Source: Streptomyces sp. T12
GTDB lineage: Bacteria; Actinomycetota; Actinomycetes; Streptomycetales; Streptomycetaceae
Direction of reading: 5' to 3'
DNA: 64,000 nt
Assembly: GCF_028736035.1 (NCBI RefSeq)
Contig: NZ_CP117866.1
Location: 1,116,001-1,180,000 of the forward strand
The notes beneath the pieces were generated by a model. That model did not search any database and was not told where the DNA came from. It worked only from the letters and a program-made list of their open reading frames with translations. Below are positions 46,602 to 55,377 of the stretch, piece after piece. The position numbers and the translations under genes are program-made. Positions within the stretch are counted from its first letter, which is position 1. The number at the start of each line of letters is the position of its first letter.

Positions 46602-49102
46602 CGGGTACGACCTCCCGGGCCTTCCTGTGCGGCGCCCACACGGCCCTGGCCCTCATGTGCGGCGCGGACATGGCTCTGATCCCCGTGTGCGATGCCCACA
46701 TGGCTCTGATCCCCATGTGCGATGCCCACATGGCTCTGATCCCCATGTGCGGCGCCCACATGGCCCTGACTCCCATGTGTGCCACGCGCACGTCCCCCAG
46801 TCGACGTCGGCTGCCAGGCCCGCAGCCGCAGGCTGTTGCCCACCACGAGCAGCGAGCTCGCCGACATGGCCACCGCGGCGACCATCGGGTTGAGCAGGCC
46901 GACCATGGCGAGCGGCACGGTCACGACGTTGTAGCCGAAGGCCCACAGCAGGTTGACGCGGATCGTGCCCAGGGTACGCCGGGCAAGCCGTACCGCGTCC
47001 CCGAGCGCCTCGATGTCGCCACGCACCAGGGTCACGTCGGCGGCCCCGATGGCGACGTCCGTGCCCGTGCCCATGGCGATGCCGAGATCGGCGCCGGCCA
47101 GCGCGGCCGCGTCGTTGACGCCGTCGCCGACGACCGCGACCCGGCGGCCGTGTGCCCTCAACTCCCGTACGAGGTCGGCCTTGTCCTCGGGTGTGCAGCG
47201 CGCGTGCACCTCGTCGATGCCGAGCGCGGAGGCGACCGCGCGGGCGGGTGCCTCGTGGTCTCCGGTCGCGAGCACCGGGTGTACGCCGAGGCGCCGCAGC
47301 CGGTCCACGGCTCGGAAGCTGCCGGGTCGTACGACGTCCCCGATCTCGATCAGTGCCTCCGTCGCCCCGTCGACGCGGACGAGGACCGGCGTGTGCGCGG
47401 CGGCCTCCGCCGCCGGGAGGGCGTCCGCCAGCGCCGCGGGCAACTCGCCGTCGGACGCGAGGACTTCGACGAGTCGGCCCTCGACCCGGCCGCGCACGCC
47501 CCGGCCCGCCTCCGCGTGAAAGTCGCGAACCTCGGGCAATGTCGCCTGCTCGGGCAGGGCCCGACAGGCGTACGCGGCGATCGCGCGGCCCAGCGGGTGT
47601 TCCGAGCCCTGCTCCACCGCCCCGGCCAGCCGCAGTACGGCCTCTTCGCCGAGCCCGCCGGGCACGGCCGTGACGCGGGTGACGCTCATGTGCCCGGAGG
47701 TGAGGGTGCCGGTCTTGTCGAGGACGACGGTATCGATGTGCTGGAGCCCCTCCAGGGCCTGTGGGCCCCGGACCAGGACGCCCAGCTGCGCACCGCGCCC
47801 GGTGGCGGCCATCAGCGCGGTCGGGGTCGCCAGGCCCAGCGCGCAGGGGCACGCCACGACCAGGACGGCCACGCACGCGGTGATCGCCGCCTGCGGATCG
47901 GCCCCCGCCCCGAGCCAGAACCCGAGCACGGTGACGGCCAGCGCCAGCACCACGGGCACGAACACTCCGGCCACGGCGTCGGCCAGCCGTTGCGCCCGCG
48001 CCTTCCCCGCCTGGGCGTCCGTCACGAGCCGTGCGATGCGCGCGAGTTGCGTGTCCGCGCCCACCGCCATGGCCCGCACGTGCAGCAGCCCGCCCGCGTT
48101 GACGGCACCACCCACCACCGCCGACCCGGGCCCGACCTCGACGGGCTCGCTCTCCCCGGTGACGAGCGACAGGTCTACGGCGGAGTTGCCCTCCACCACC
48201 TCCCCGTCGGTGGCGACCCGCTCCCCGGGCCGTACGACGAAGACCTGCCCGACCGCCAACTCCTCGATGGAGACGCGGCGTTCGGTGCCGTCGTCCTCGC
48301 GGACCGACACTTCCTTGGCGGCGAGCCGGGCGAGTGAGCGCAGTGCCGCCCCGGTGCCGTGCCGCGCCCGCGCCTCCAGGAACCGTCCTGCCAGCACGAA
48401 CAGCGGGACACCGACGGCCGCTTCGAGGTACAGGTGCGCGCTGCGTCCATCAGCGGCTCCGCCGCGGGCGTCCGCGGCGGAGGTCAGCAGAATGAACGGC
48501 ATCCGCATCCCGGGTGCCCCCGCGCCGCCGAGGAACAGGGCGTACGCGGACCAGCAGAAGGACGCCACGACGCCCAGTGAGACCAGCGTGTCCATCGTCG
48601 CCGTCGAGTGGCGCAGCCCGCGCAGTGCCCGCACATGGAACGGCCAGGCACTCCACACGGCGACCGGCGCGGCCAGCACGAAGCACAGCCACTGCCAGTT
48701 GCGGAACTGCCAGGCGGGCACCATCGACAGCAGGAGCACCGGCACCGCGAGCAGCGCGGTGACCAGCAGCCGGACACGCTCCTGACGGGCGTCGTCGGAC
48801 TCCGGTCGGTCCCCGCGCCCGTGCTCGTCCTCGCGCTCCCCTTCGTCCCGACGCGCCCGCTTCTTCGGCGGCTCGGGCAACGCGGCCGTGTATCCGGCCT
48901 GTTCGACGGTCGCCACCAGTTCCTCGGGGCGTACGTCCGGCGGGTGGCTCACCCGGGCGCGCCCGGTGGCCAGATTCACCGTCGCGGTCACGCCCTCCAG
49001 GTTCGCGAGCTTCTTCTCCACCCGCCGTACACAGGCCGCGCAGGTCATCCCGCCGACGGTCAGGTCCGTGGTGGTCACCGGGGGCGCCGGTTCGATGGCC
49101 AT
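46598..49102 (-). CDS. copA: Copper-transporting P1B-type ATPase with His-rich tail
   Basis: 834 aa. An N-terminal heavy-metal domain has GGMTCAACVRR (~17-27). The core has LVTGESEPVEVG, the membrane metal motif VACPCALGLATPT (~420), the phosphorylation motif DKTGTLTSG (~459), SEHPLGRAI and GDGVNDAAAL. This is a P1B-1 Cu(I) exporter. The C-terminus carries a ~60-residue His-rich extension of decapeptide repeats (AHGDQSHVGI), coded by a 30-bp DNA repeat and not usual in the family. The ATG overlaps the upstream small membrane protein stop by one base, and its own stop overlaps PCuAC, so the three are co-translated. Confidence 0.94.
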   Translation of the reverse strand: MAIEPAPPVTTTDLTVGGMTCAACVRRVEKKLANLEGVTATVNLATGRARVSHPPDVRPEELVATVEQAGYTAALPEPPKKRARRDEGEREDEHGRGDRPESDDARQERVRLLVTALLAVPVLLLSMVPAWQFRNWQWLCFVLAAPVAVWSAWPFHVRALRGLRHSTATMDTLVSLGVVASFCWSAYALFLGGAGAPGMRMPFILLTSAADARGGAADGRSAHLYLEAAVGVPLFVLAGRFLEARARHGTGAALRSLARLAAKEVSVREDDGTERRVSIEELAVGQVFVVRPGERVATDGEVVEGNSAVDLSLVTGESEPVEVGPGSAVVGGAVNAGGLLHVRAMAVGADTQLARIARLVTDAQAGKARAQRLADAVAGVFVPVVLALAVTVLGFWLGAGADPQAAITACVAVLVVACPCALGLATPTALMAATGRGAQLGVLVRGPQALEGLQHIDTVVLDKTGTLTSGHMSVTRVTAVPGGLGEEAVLRLAGAVEQGSEHPLGRAIAAYACRALPEQATLPEVRDFHAEAGRGVRGRVEGRLVEVLASDGELPAALADALPAAEAAAHTPVLVRVDGATEALIEIGDVVRPGSFRAVDRLRRLGVHPVLATGDHEAPARAVASALGIDEVHARCTPEDKADLVRELRAHGRRVAVVGDGVNDAAALAGADLGIAMGTGTDVAIGAADVTLVRGDIEALGDAVRLARRTLGTIRVNLLWAFGYNVVTVPLAMVGLLNPMVAAVAMSASSLLVVGNSLRLRAWQPTSTGGRARGTHGSQGHVGAAHGDQSHVGIAHGDQSHVGIAHGDQSHVRAAHEGQGRVGAAQEGPGGRTR
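46621..46790. repeat. 30-bp tandem repeat (about 5.5 copies) in the copA tail
   Basis: Units begin at 46621, 46651, 46681, 46711 and 46741 with a partial sixth. The central copies differ by one or two bases. The period is a multiple of three and encodes a His-containing decapeptide, so the copy number can change without breaking the frame. Confidence 0.92.
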
Positions 49103-49311
49103 CAGCCGCCGCTCCCGTGCCGCATGTCCATGTCCCCCATATCCCCTACGTCCGCGCCGCCGCCGTCGCCGCCGCCGCTCGTTCCCGAGCGGTGCATGCC
49201 GGGCGCGACGGGTCCGGTGGCCTCGCCGACGACGTACGACACCGTGAAGATCAAGGCGAGCAGCAGCAGAAACCCGCAGAGGGCGGGCGGCACAAGTGGG
49301 GGGTGTTTCAT
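49102..49311 (-). CDS. Small membrane protein with Asp/His/Met-rich tail
   Basis: 69 aa. One TM segment (CGFLLLLALIFTVSYVVG) near residues 11-28 is followed by a Gly-rich tail ending DVGDMGDMDMRHGSGG, which could bind copper. An AGGAGG site precedes the ATG. It overlaps the CopA start by one base, so it is produced with the pump. The family was not recognised; a copper accessory role is inferred from tail and context. Confidence 0.75.
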   Translation of the reverse strand: MKHPPLVPPALCGFLLLLALIFTVSYVVGEATGPVAPGMHRSGTSGGGDGGGADVGDMGDMDMRHGSGG

Positions 49312-49380
49312 CGATGGCCTCCTGACGCACGTACCGCTACAGGAGTCGGGCACGGAGGGCCGGGAGTTCCCGGCCGCCAT

Positions 49381-49461
49381 CTCAGAAAGCCCCGCCGCGA
49401 CGGCTGGCCTCAGAAAGCCCCGCAGCGTCGGCTGGCCTCAGGAAGCCCCGCCGCGTCGGCT
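49381..49461. repeat. 28-bp tandem repeat (3 copies) at the 3' end of the YcnI gene
   Basis: Copies start at 49381, 49409 and 49437 and differ by one or two bases. The third contains the stop and last codons of the YcnI-like gene; the other two extend downstream towards the small membrane protein gene. Confidence 0.88.
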
Positions 49462-50193
49462 CCTGAACCACCACGCCCCGGCGCCGAGCGCGACCACGAC
49501 GGCGGCGCCGATGCCGAGCGGCACGGCGACCGGCGTGCCGTCGTCGCCTTCCGTGTCGTCCGCCGCGGCCTGGGCCGACGGAGTCGACGATGCGCCGGTC
49601 GTCGGCTCGCCCGAGGGGGTGCCGGTCGTCGGCGATGTCGGCGTCGGCTCCTCGGCGGGCGTGGGGCTCACGACCTTCGCGCCGGGTGCGGCGGCCTTCA
49701 GTTCCAACTGGGGCGCGGGATGCCCGTGGCCGTGGTCGTCGCCGGCGCTCTCCTCCTCCAGTTCGATCCAGCGGTCGACGCGGCCGTCGCTGTAGGTCTG
49801 CAGGGTCTTGAAGACCAGCGTCTTGGCGTCGGGCAACTGCCGTACGGCGACGACGTACTCGGCGTTCTCCCCGACCGCGAGCTTCGGCCCGGACACGGTG
49901 TAACCGCGACTGGTGGGGGCGAGTTTCCAGCCCTTGGGGCCTTCCTTGTAGGTGATGTCCTCCGGCGTGATGCCCTCGGGCAGGATCACCTCCAGCTTGC
50001 TGATCCCGGCCGTTCCGGACTCCGACTCCGCGGTGAAGGTCAGCGCGACGTTCTGGTCCAGCGCCCGGGCGCCCTCCGCCTCGACCTCGGTGTGCGCCGC
50101 GGCCGGTCCCGCGGCGGCTACGGCGATCGCGAACGCGGCCGCGGTGAGGGCGCCGGTGCGACGCAGGCTGCGGGTCAGGGTGGGGCGGGGCAC
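49438..50193 (-). CDS. YcnI-like copper-binding membrane protein (DUF1775)
   Basis: 251 aa from the GTG at 50193 (GAGGGAG site). A signal peptide ends GPAAA before HTEVEAEG, so the mature protein would start with His, the copper ligand in YcnI proteins. The DUF1775 beta-domain (VALTFTAESESGTAGISKLE, VILPEGITPEDI, GENAEYVVAVRQLPD) runs to ~165. A Thr/Pro linker and one C-terminal TM anchor (VAVPLGIGAAVVVALGAGAW) follow. It acts on the outer face of the membrane in copper uptake or buffering. It heads the copper gene set. Confidence 0.88.
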   Translation of the reverse strand: MPRPTLTRSLRRTGALTAAAFAIAVAAAGPAAAHTEVEAEGARALDQNVALTFTAESESGTAGISKLEVILPEGITPEDITYKEGPKGWKLAPTSRGYTVSGPKLAVGENAEYVVAVRQLPDAKTLVFKTLQTYSDGRVDRWIELEEESAGDDHGHGHPAPQLELKAAAPGAKVVSPTPAEEPTPTSPTTGTPSGEPTTGASSTPSAQAAADDTEGDDGTPVAVPLGIGAAVVVALGAGAWWFRSRRGGAS

Positions 50194-50248
50194 GTGTGAC
50201 TCCCTCGTACCGGTGATGTGGTCGCTGCATTCAAGCGCAGGGGACACC

Positions 50249-50848
50249 TCAACGCGAGGGGCCCTCGGGCTGAGGGTGGCGGAGACAGGAGGCGACGACC
50301 ACGAAGGGCCACAAGGACTGAAGGGCTGTCACAAGGCGTTCGGCGACACCGTCGGAACCGCCCTGATGCATTTCGATCATGAACCAGGCCGCGCTGACGA
50401 CCATCAGTGCGGTCGCCGTGAGGGAGGGAACGGGCCGCAGTCCCCACGGCGCGACGCCACGCCGTTCGGCGGCCAGCACCGGCCACACCGCCAGCAGGGC
50501 GAACGCGACCGCGGCAACCGAACCGTGGCGCAGGGATCCCCCGCTGCTCGGCGGTGGGAGCAGAGCCATCAGGCACGCCACAACTCCACCGGCACCCAAC
50601 GCCACGCGCCCGGGGAGTGCGGCCGGGCGCAGCCCCCAGGCGGTGAGCAGGTGACACACACCCAGGGCGGCCAGCGCCCCGGTCATCACCCAGAACCCCG
50701 CGGCGCCGTGGGCAGCGAGGACGCTGATCGTCTGCGTGGCAGGGTCGTAGGCGGGCCCTTCGAGCAGCGCCGCGACCGTCCATCCTCCGATCAGCACGAC
50801 TGGCGCACATCCCGACGAAAGCAAGGCCCATCTTGGGACAGATTGCAT
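50249..50848 (-). CDS. DUF998-type integral membrane protein
   Basis: 199 aa with about six TM segments. GPAYDPATQTISVLAAHGAAGFWVMTG is the DUF998-type opening and the RHGSVAAVAFALLAVWPVLA region also fits. The role is unknown. The start ATG at 50848 has no clear ribosome site. It lies 55 bp upstream of the YcnI gene on the same strand but shows no copper-binding features. Confidence 0.7.
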   Translation of the reverse strand: MQSVPRWALLSSGCAPVVLIGGWTVAALLEGPAYDPATQTISVLAAHGAAGFWVMTGALAALGVCHLLTAWGLRPAALPGRVALGAGGVVACLMALLPPPSSGGSLRHGSVAAVAFALLAVWPVLAAERRGVAPWGLRPVPSLTATALMVVSAAWFMIEMHQGGSDGVAERLVTALQSLWPFVVVASCLRHPQPEGPSR

Positions 50849-51230
50849 CAAGCAACGGTAAAACGTCCCCTTCCGCCACCCGCCGCGCACACGCCGCACC
50901 GTCGGACCACCGTGCGCACAAGGACACCGGTGCAGGTCGCGCCGGGTGCGAGCGGGTCGGGTGGAACATCGGCCACTCGGCGTGCAGTTCGGCGCCGACG
51001 AACACGACGAGGGCCACCGCGGCCACCGCAGGAACAAGAGATGCGCCGGAGAAGGGGCATCGGGGTTCGTAGTTACCGGCATGCGGCGAACAGTCGGGCG
51101 ACCGTCGAACGAATCGACCGTAAACGCCAGGCCGCGCCACCCCTTCCGGCCCATAGAAATATCCACCAGCATGAAGGGCCCCGAAGGGCCCTGAACGGGC
51201 CGGCCGGGCAGAGAGTGCTGGGGGTAGGAG
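50849..51230. other. Gene-free interval between divergent genes
   Basis: About 380 bp with no supported gene. It must hold the promoters of the DUF998 gene (minus) and the hypothetical gene at 51231 (plus). The only structure seen is a small GGGCCC-CGAA-GGGCCC hairpin at 51176-51191, in the probable leader of the plus-strand gene. Confidence 0.5.
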
Positions 51231-51701
51231 ATGCAGCGCACCATGGGGAAGCATGCGGTCGAGTGGCTGGCCGAGGCCGCCACGGATCCTCGGGCGTGCA
51301 AACAGCAGTGGGACGACGGCGCGGATGCGGTCCTGTTGGAGGCCGGACGGCTCTGGGACGTGCTCACCGTCCCCGAGCACCTCGGCCTGAGCGCCCTGGG
51401 TCTCCTGAAACGGGCGCAGTTACGGGCGTCCGGCCCCGTCCTCGTGAACTGCGGGGCACGCCGGGTCGGTTTCTTCCTGCCACCCGATCCGGCCACCGAG
51501 TGGGTCGGGCCCGGCGTACGGCATGTCGGCAGGGGGTCATGGGTTGCCGTACCGCCGCCCTACCGGTCCTCCGGATGGCGTCTGGAGTGGCTGCTGCCAC
51601 CCGACGGCACCGGCGCCCTGTACGACCCGGCCGTCGTGGAGTTGGCGCTGCGCGAGGCCGGCGGCACGCTGGACGTGCTGGCGCGCGTCAGTCGGCCGTA
51701 A
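51231..51701 (+). CDS. Conserved streptomycete hypothetical protein, paralog A
   Basis: 156 aa. Characteristic segments: HAVEWLAEAATDPRACKQQW, GRLWDVLTVPEHLGL, RRVGFFLPPDP, WLLPPDGTGALYDPAVVELA. It is clearly homologous to the gene at 53775-54332. The pattern resembles streptomycete proteins related to the N-terminus of primase/polymerase-type proteins, but the function is unknown and no catalytic residues can be named. A start 12 bp later is possible. Its end overlaps the opposing gene by 14 bp. Confidence 0.75.
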   Translation: MQRTMGKHAVEWLAEAATDPRACKQQWDDGADAVLLEAGRLWDVLTVPEHLGLSALGLLKRAQLRASGPVLVNCGARRVGFFLPPDPATEWVGPGVRHVGRGSWVAVPPPYRSSGWRLEWLLPPDGTGALYDPAVVELALREAGGTLDVLARVSRP

Positions 51702-52092
51702 GCGGGGCGGTGACACTGACGCGTCCGCTGCTGCCGTCCCACTCCCACACGGCTGGCGGTCCGGGGAGCCCCCGGGGGATGACAACGGCCGGTACGCGCT
51801 CGGCCGCCTCGACGCGCCGCTCACCCGTCGGTTCGGCGTCTACGGCCCGGGCCAGACCGGTCCACCGGCCGACCGCCCAGGAGGTGACGGCCTGCCCTTG
51901 ACCATCGGCGGCGGCAACGGAATCCCACCGTGTGTCGCGGCGCCCCGGAACCGCGCGGCCGTTGGCGCGCCACTCGGCGACCAGCGCCGCATAGATCGAC
52001 GGCCGGCCCGCGACACCGGTGGCCGGTACGACGTACGACAGGGGCGCGTCATCGCTTCCGAGCACACGCCGCGCCGTCTCAGAGCTGTCCAT
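51688..52092 (-). CDS. Hypothetical protein
   Basis: 134 aa if started at the ATG at 52092 (longer versions look non-coding). The segment SYVVPATGVAGRPSIYAALVAEWRANGR appears protein-like with normal codon bias, and RVPAVVIPRGLPGPPAVWEW near the end looks structured. No family was recognised. The ribosome site is weak, so expression is uncertain. It overlaps the 3' end of the convergent gene by 14 bp. Confidence 0.5.
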   Translation of the reverse strand: MDSSETARRVLGSDDAPLSYVVPATGVAGRPSIYAALVAEWRANGRAVPGRRDTRWDSVAAADGQGQAVTSWAVGRWTGLARAVDAEPTGERRVEAAERVPAVVIPRGLPGPPAVWEWDGSSGRVSVTAPLTAD

Positions 52093-52235
52093 GCCAGGGC
52101 AACGGCGAGGCGTGCGCCGGTGGTACGCCCGCCGCCCCTGCTGCCACCCAGTCGAGTGAGACCCCATCCCCCGGATGGAGCCATGGTGCGCTCGACACAC
52201 ACGGTCCGCCCTCGATCGAGACAGGAGCCGCGTCC

Positions 52236-52430
52236 ATGGACCGACGACACCACGTTCTCTCCCTCTTCGGCATCCGCAACGACGCCGAAGAGACCCCCGA
52301 CTGCCCGTGGTGCGCCGCGTTACGTGAGGCGAGCCCGCCGCCGACGGCCCAGCCGTCCTCGTCCCCGTCGCCGTCGCCGGGACGACGGCACGACCCGTAT
52401 GTCTCAGGAGCCCAGTACGACGACTGGTGA
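52236..52430 (+). CDS. Small hypothetical protein with CPWC motif
   Basis: 64 aa. AGGAG lies 9-10 bp before the ATG. The N-terminal half (HHVLSLFGIRNDAEETPDCP followed by WCAALRE) has a CxxC pair (CPWC) that could bind metal or be redox-active. The rest is Ser/Pro-rich and ends SGAQYDDW. No family was recognised. Confidence 0.55.
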   Translation: MDRRHHVLSLFGIRNDAEETPDCPWCAALREASPPPTAQPSSSPSPSPGRRHDPYVSGAQYDDW

Positions 52431-52463
52431 GGGACAGCGGCGACTGGTGAGGGATCGTGCGGC

Positions 52464-53457
52464 TCAGGGCCGCGCGTCAAGGGTGTGCGGGGTGCGCTGG
52501 TGCAACTGGGCGGCGAGTACGGCGACGTCGTCCTCGGCGTGCCGGGCGTCGAGGCGGGCGAGCACCGTGTCGATGACGTCCTCGACGCCTGCGGCGGACG
52601 TGCAGCCGACGCCGGCCAGCCGCTCCAGGGACTGGTCGATGTCCTCGCCGCGGTGCTCTACGAGCCCGTCGCTGAACAGCAGCAGCGTCTGGGTCGGCTC
52701 CAGCCGATAGGTGGCCGGCTCGTAGCCGCCGAGGCCGGTGCCCAGGGGCGGGCCGACCGGCACCGGCAGCAGTGAGGTGTGCCCGTCCCCATCGATCACG
52801 GCCGGGGGCAGATGGCCGGCGCTGGCCAGGGTCACCTGCCCCCGGTCGGGGGCGAGGCGCGGGATCAGGCAGGTGGCCGGGCGGCGGTCCGGGTCCGCGG
52901 CGGCGATGTCGTCGAGCTGGCGCAGCACGGGGTGCGGCGGAAGGTCGACGGAGGCTGTGTAGCGCAGGGCGGAGCGGTAGGCGGTCATGTCCACGGCGGC
53001 CTCCAGGCCGTGCCCCATGACATCGCCGACGACGAGCAGCGTCCGGCCGAAATGCAGACGGACGGTCTCGCACCAGTCGCCGCCGCCCAGAGCGCTCTGC
53101 CCGACGGGCATGTAGCGGATAGCGACGTCGAGGTTCGGGTGCGGGCGGCCGGGGCCGGTCGTGTGCCGCCGGGGACCGGATACGGCCCCCTGTCCTGACC
53201 CGGACCGGCCGTTCCCCGCGCCGCGGCCAGGGCCCACCGAGTGTCGGGCAGCGCCGCAGGGTCCCCGTGGACGTCCTCGTACTCCGTCCTGGCCTCACCC
53301 TTGCCGCGCAGCACCGCCGCCGTACCGCCCACCTGCCCGGCGGCCTCCCGGGCCAGCTCGGCGCAGGTGGTGCCCTCGTCCAGCCTGGTGCCGATCCGGG
53401 CCGCCGCCTCACGCAGCGCGATCAGCCGGGACGGGGCGCCGAGGTCCTTTTCGGGTA
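52464..53457 (-). pseudogene. Frameshifted GAF/SpoIIE-type PP2C phosphatase
   Basis: The 3' part is a clear SpoIIE-family serine phosphatase domain (AIRYMPVGQSALGGGDWCET, LVVGDVMGHGLEAA, LLLFSDGLVEHRGEDID, AEDDVAVLAAQL). In another frame, upstream of ~53240, a GAF-like start can be read (SRLIALREAAARIGTRLDEG, ELAREAAGQVGGTAAVLRG). The two parts are in different frames and the GAF domain is shortened, so the gene is broken. Intact homologs sense signals and dephosphorylate anti-sigma antagonists. No credible start codon is seen for the upstream part. The phosphatase part alone might be made from an internal start, but this is unlikely. Confidence 0.65.
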
Positions 53458-53774
53458 CGCCGCCCGGCGCGACGGGCTCCACCGTCGCCGGCCTAGGGAA
53501 CGACCGCAGCCAACGCACCAAACAAAACGCGAGCACAGACAGCGTGCGGATGGTGATACGGCGGAGTCGGACAGGCCTGGCGCCCCGGTCAGCTCCGGCG
53601 CGTTCCGCTGTCGTAGGGGCGCGCGCCCTGCCACCTGCCTGTTTGGCGCGCGGGCGCTCGCCCCATACGGGGAATTGAGCTCCGGGCGTATGGCCGCGAC
53701 ACCGGCCACCCGGTGCACTAGGGCATCGCCCGGTCACGGCCGTCTCGGGCGTCGGCGCACCACTGAGGAGGCTT
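53458..53774. other. Gene-free interval
   Basis: About 315 bp between the decayed phosphatase and paralog B. It is likely to hold the plus-strand promoter of the latter. No repeat, hairpin or operator was recognised. Confidence 0.45.
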
Positions 53775-54332
53775 TTGTTGGCACTCACGGAGTGGACGAA
53801 GTCAATGGAATGGCTGGCCGCGGCGTCGGAGGACCCCGGCGCCTGCAAGCAGGAGTGGCAGAACGGCAGCACCGGGGTCACGCTCCTGGCAGCCGGACGG
53901 TTCTGGGACGTGCTGATCGTGCCGGAGGAACTCGGGTTGCGCGTCGCCGACCTCCTGGAGGAGCTGCCGCTGCTCGACTCGGGCCCGTGCCTGCTGGACA
54001 CCCGACGCCGCCACGTCGGCTTCCTGCTGCCCCCGGAGCCGCAGACCGTCTGGATCGGCACCGGGGTGCGCCTCCTCGGCGCGGGCACGTGGATCGCCGC
54101 CCCCGCCCCGCACTGCCGCTGGGGCACGCTGCGCTGGCTCGTCCCGCCGGACGGTACCGGCAGGCTGACCATGCCCGAGGTCCTGGAAGTGGCCCTGCAG
54201 CGCTGCGCGAGCGAACTGTCCCGCCTCCAGGGCCACCCCGGCCGCCCCGCCCCCACCCCGCTCGCCCTGCCGGCACCGGACGAAGGGCAGGACAACGGGC
54301 CGCAGCTGGTCCGCCAGGGCGCATCAGGGTGA
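53775..54332 (+). CDS. Conserved streptomycete hypothetical protein, paralog B
   Basis: 185 aa with TTG start(s) at 53775/53778 behind a GAGGAGG site. It is homologous to the protein at 51231-51701: MEWLAAASEDPGACKQEW, GRFWDVLIVPEELGL, RHVGFLLPPEPQTVWIGTG and LRWLVPPDGTGRL align directly. It has an extra ~30-residue Pro-rich tail. The function is unknown. Two copies within 2.5 kb suggest duplication, or repeated capture of the same gene type in a variable region. Confidence 0.78.
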   Translation: MLALTEWTKSMEWLAAASEDPGACKQEWQNGSTGVTLLAAGRFWDVLIVPEELGLRVADLLEELPLLDSGPCLLDTRRRHVGFLLPPEPQTVWIGTGVRLLGAGTWIAAPAPHCRWGTLRWLVPPDGTGRLTMPEVLEVALQRCASELSRLQGHPGRPAPTPLALPAPDEGQDNGPQLVRQGASG

Positions 54333-54501
54333 TACGTACGGTTGTGACCGGCCCGGCCGGATCCAGATGCCCACCAAACTCCGTCAGGGCGAAGCCAATT
54401 CAGCTCGGAACCCTCGCGACTGACGTCCCGCCTCCCCCCCCCAGCCTCCCCGAGCACCTCGTCGACGGACTCGGCGCGAGCCACGGTCCCACCGTGATCG
54501 G

Positions 54502-54627
54502 CACTGTCCAGTCACCGCGCTCGACGCCGCCATCGCCGCCATCGCCGCCTACGTAACCCACGCCGACCGCACCGAACTCCCCTGCCGGCCCCTACTGTTC
54601 AACAACGTCACCCTGCGACTGCCCTGA
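54502..54627 (+). pseudogene. C-terminal remnant of an MDR/quinone oxidoreductase
   Basis: A short plus-strand frame reads AAIAAIAAYVTHADRTELPC then RPLLFNNVTLRLP and stops. This resembles the region of zinc-independent MDR quinone reductases where the nucleotide domain ends (PLLFxNVTLR), but no upstream coding is left and the end is truncated. The rest of the 54333-54630 interval shows nothing else except a run of nine C at ~54432-54440. Confidence 0.45.
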
Positions 54628-54630
54628 TCG

Positions 54631-55377
54631 TCAGGCGGGTACGGCGCCGACCAGGCCGCCGTCGATGACGAGGTCCTGGCCGTTGACGTAGGACGCGTCG
54701 GAGGAGGCGAGGAACGCCACAGCCGCAGCGACCTCCTCGGGGCGTCCGAAGCGGCCTGCGACGATCCGGTCGGTCACCGCCTTCGCCTCCGACGCGCTCA
54801 GAGCCGCGCAGGGGTACATCGGGGTGTCGATGTAGCCGGGGCTGATGGAGTTGACGCGGATGCCGCGCGGGGCGAGTGCGGCGGCGAGGGTCCGGGCCAG
54901 GTTGTGCACGGCGGCCTTGGTCGCCGAGTACAGGGTGAGGACGCTGTTGCCCCGGTGGAGGGTCCAGGACGCGTTGATGACGACGGAGCCGCCGTCCACG
55001 AGGAGCGGCAGTGCCTTTTGGACGGTGAAGAACACTCCCTTGAAGTTGGCTTCGACGCCGAGGTCGAAGTCCGGTCCGGTGATGTCCTCGAACGGCAGGA
55101 AGGTGCCGGTGCCCGCGTTCGCGAAGAGACTGTCCAGGCGGCCGTGACGGACGCGGACCGTCTCCATCAGCGCGTCCGCCGCGCCGAGGTCGGCAGCGTC
55201 GGCCACGACCCCCGAGGCGTGGGGTCCGAGTTGTCGGACGGCGGCGTCCACCCGTTCGCTGGTGCGGCCGGTGACGACGACGTGGGCGCCTTCGGTGATG
55301 AGGCGGTGTGCGGTCGCCAGGCCCATACCGCTGGTTCCGCCGGTGATGAGGACGGTCTTCCCGGTGAAGCGGTTCAT
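54631..55377 (-). CDS. Short-chain dehydrogenase/reductase
   Basis: 248 aa, classical SDR. Cofactor motif TGGTSGMG (~12-19), NAG in ANAGTGTF, catalytic Ser/Tyr/Lys in INASWTLHRGNSVLTLYSATKAA (YSATK), and a C-terminal VNGQDLVIDGG. The Arg after the second strand (VVTGRTSERV) suggests NADP(H). It ends a three-gene operon, overlapping the hydrolase by ATGA. The substrate is unknown. Confidence 0.92.
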   Translation of the reverse strand: MNRFTGKTVLITGGTSGMGLATAHRLITEGAHVVVTGRTSERVDAAVRQLGPHASGVVADAADLGAADALMETVRVRHGRLDSLFANAGTGTFLPFEDITGPDFDLGVEANFKGVFFTVQKALPLLVDGGSVVINASWTLHRGNSVLTLYSATKAAVHNLARTLAAALAPRGIRVNSISPGYIDTPMYPCAALSASEAKAVTDRIVAGRFGRPEEVAAAVAFLASSDASYVNGQDLVIDGGLVGAVPA

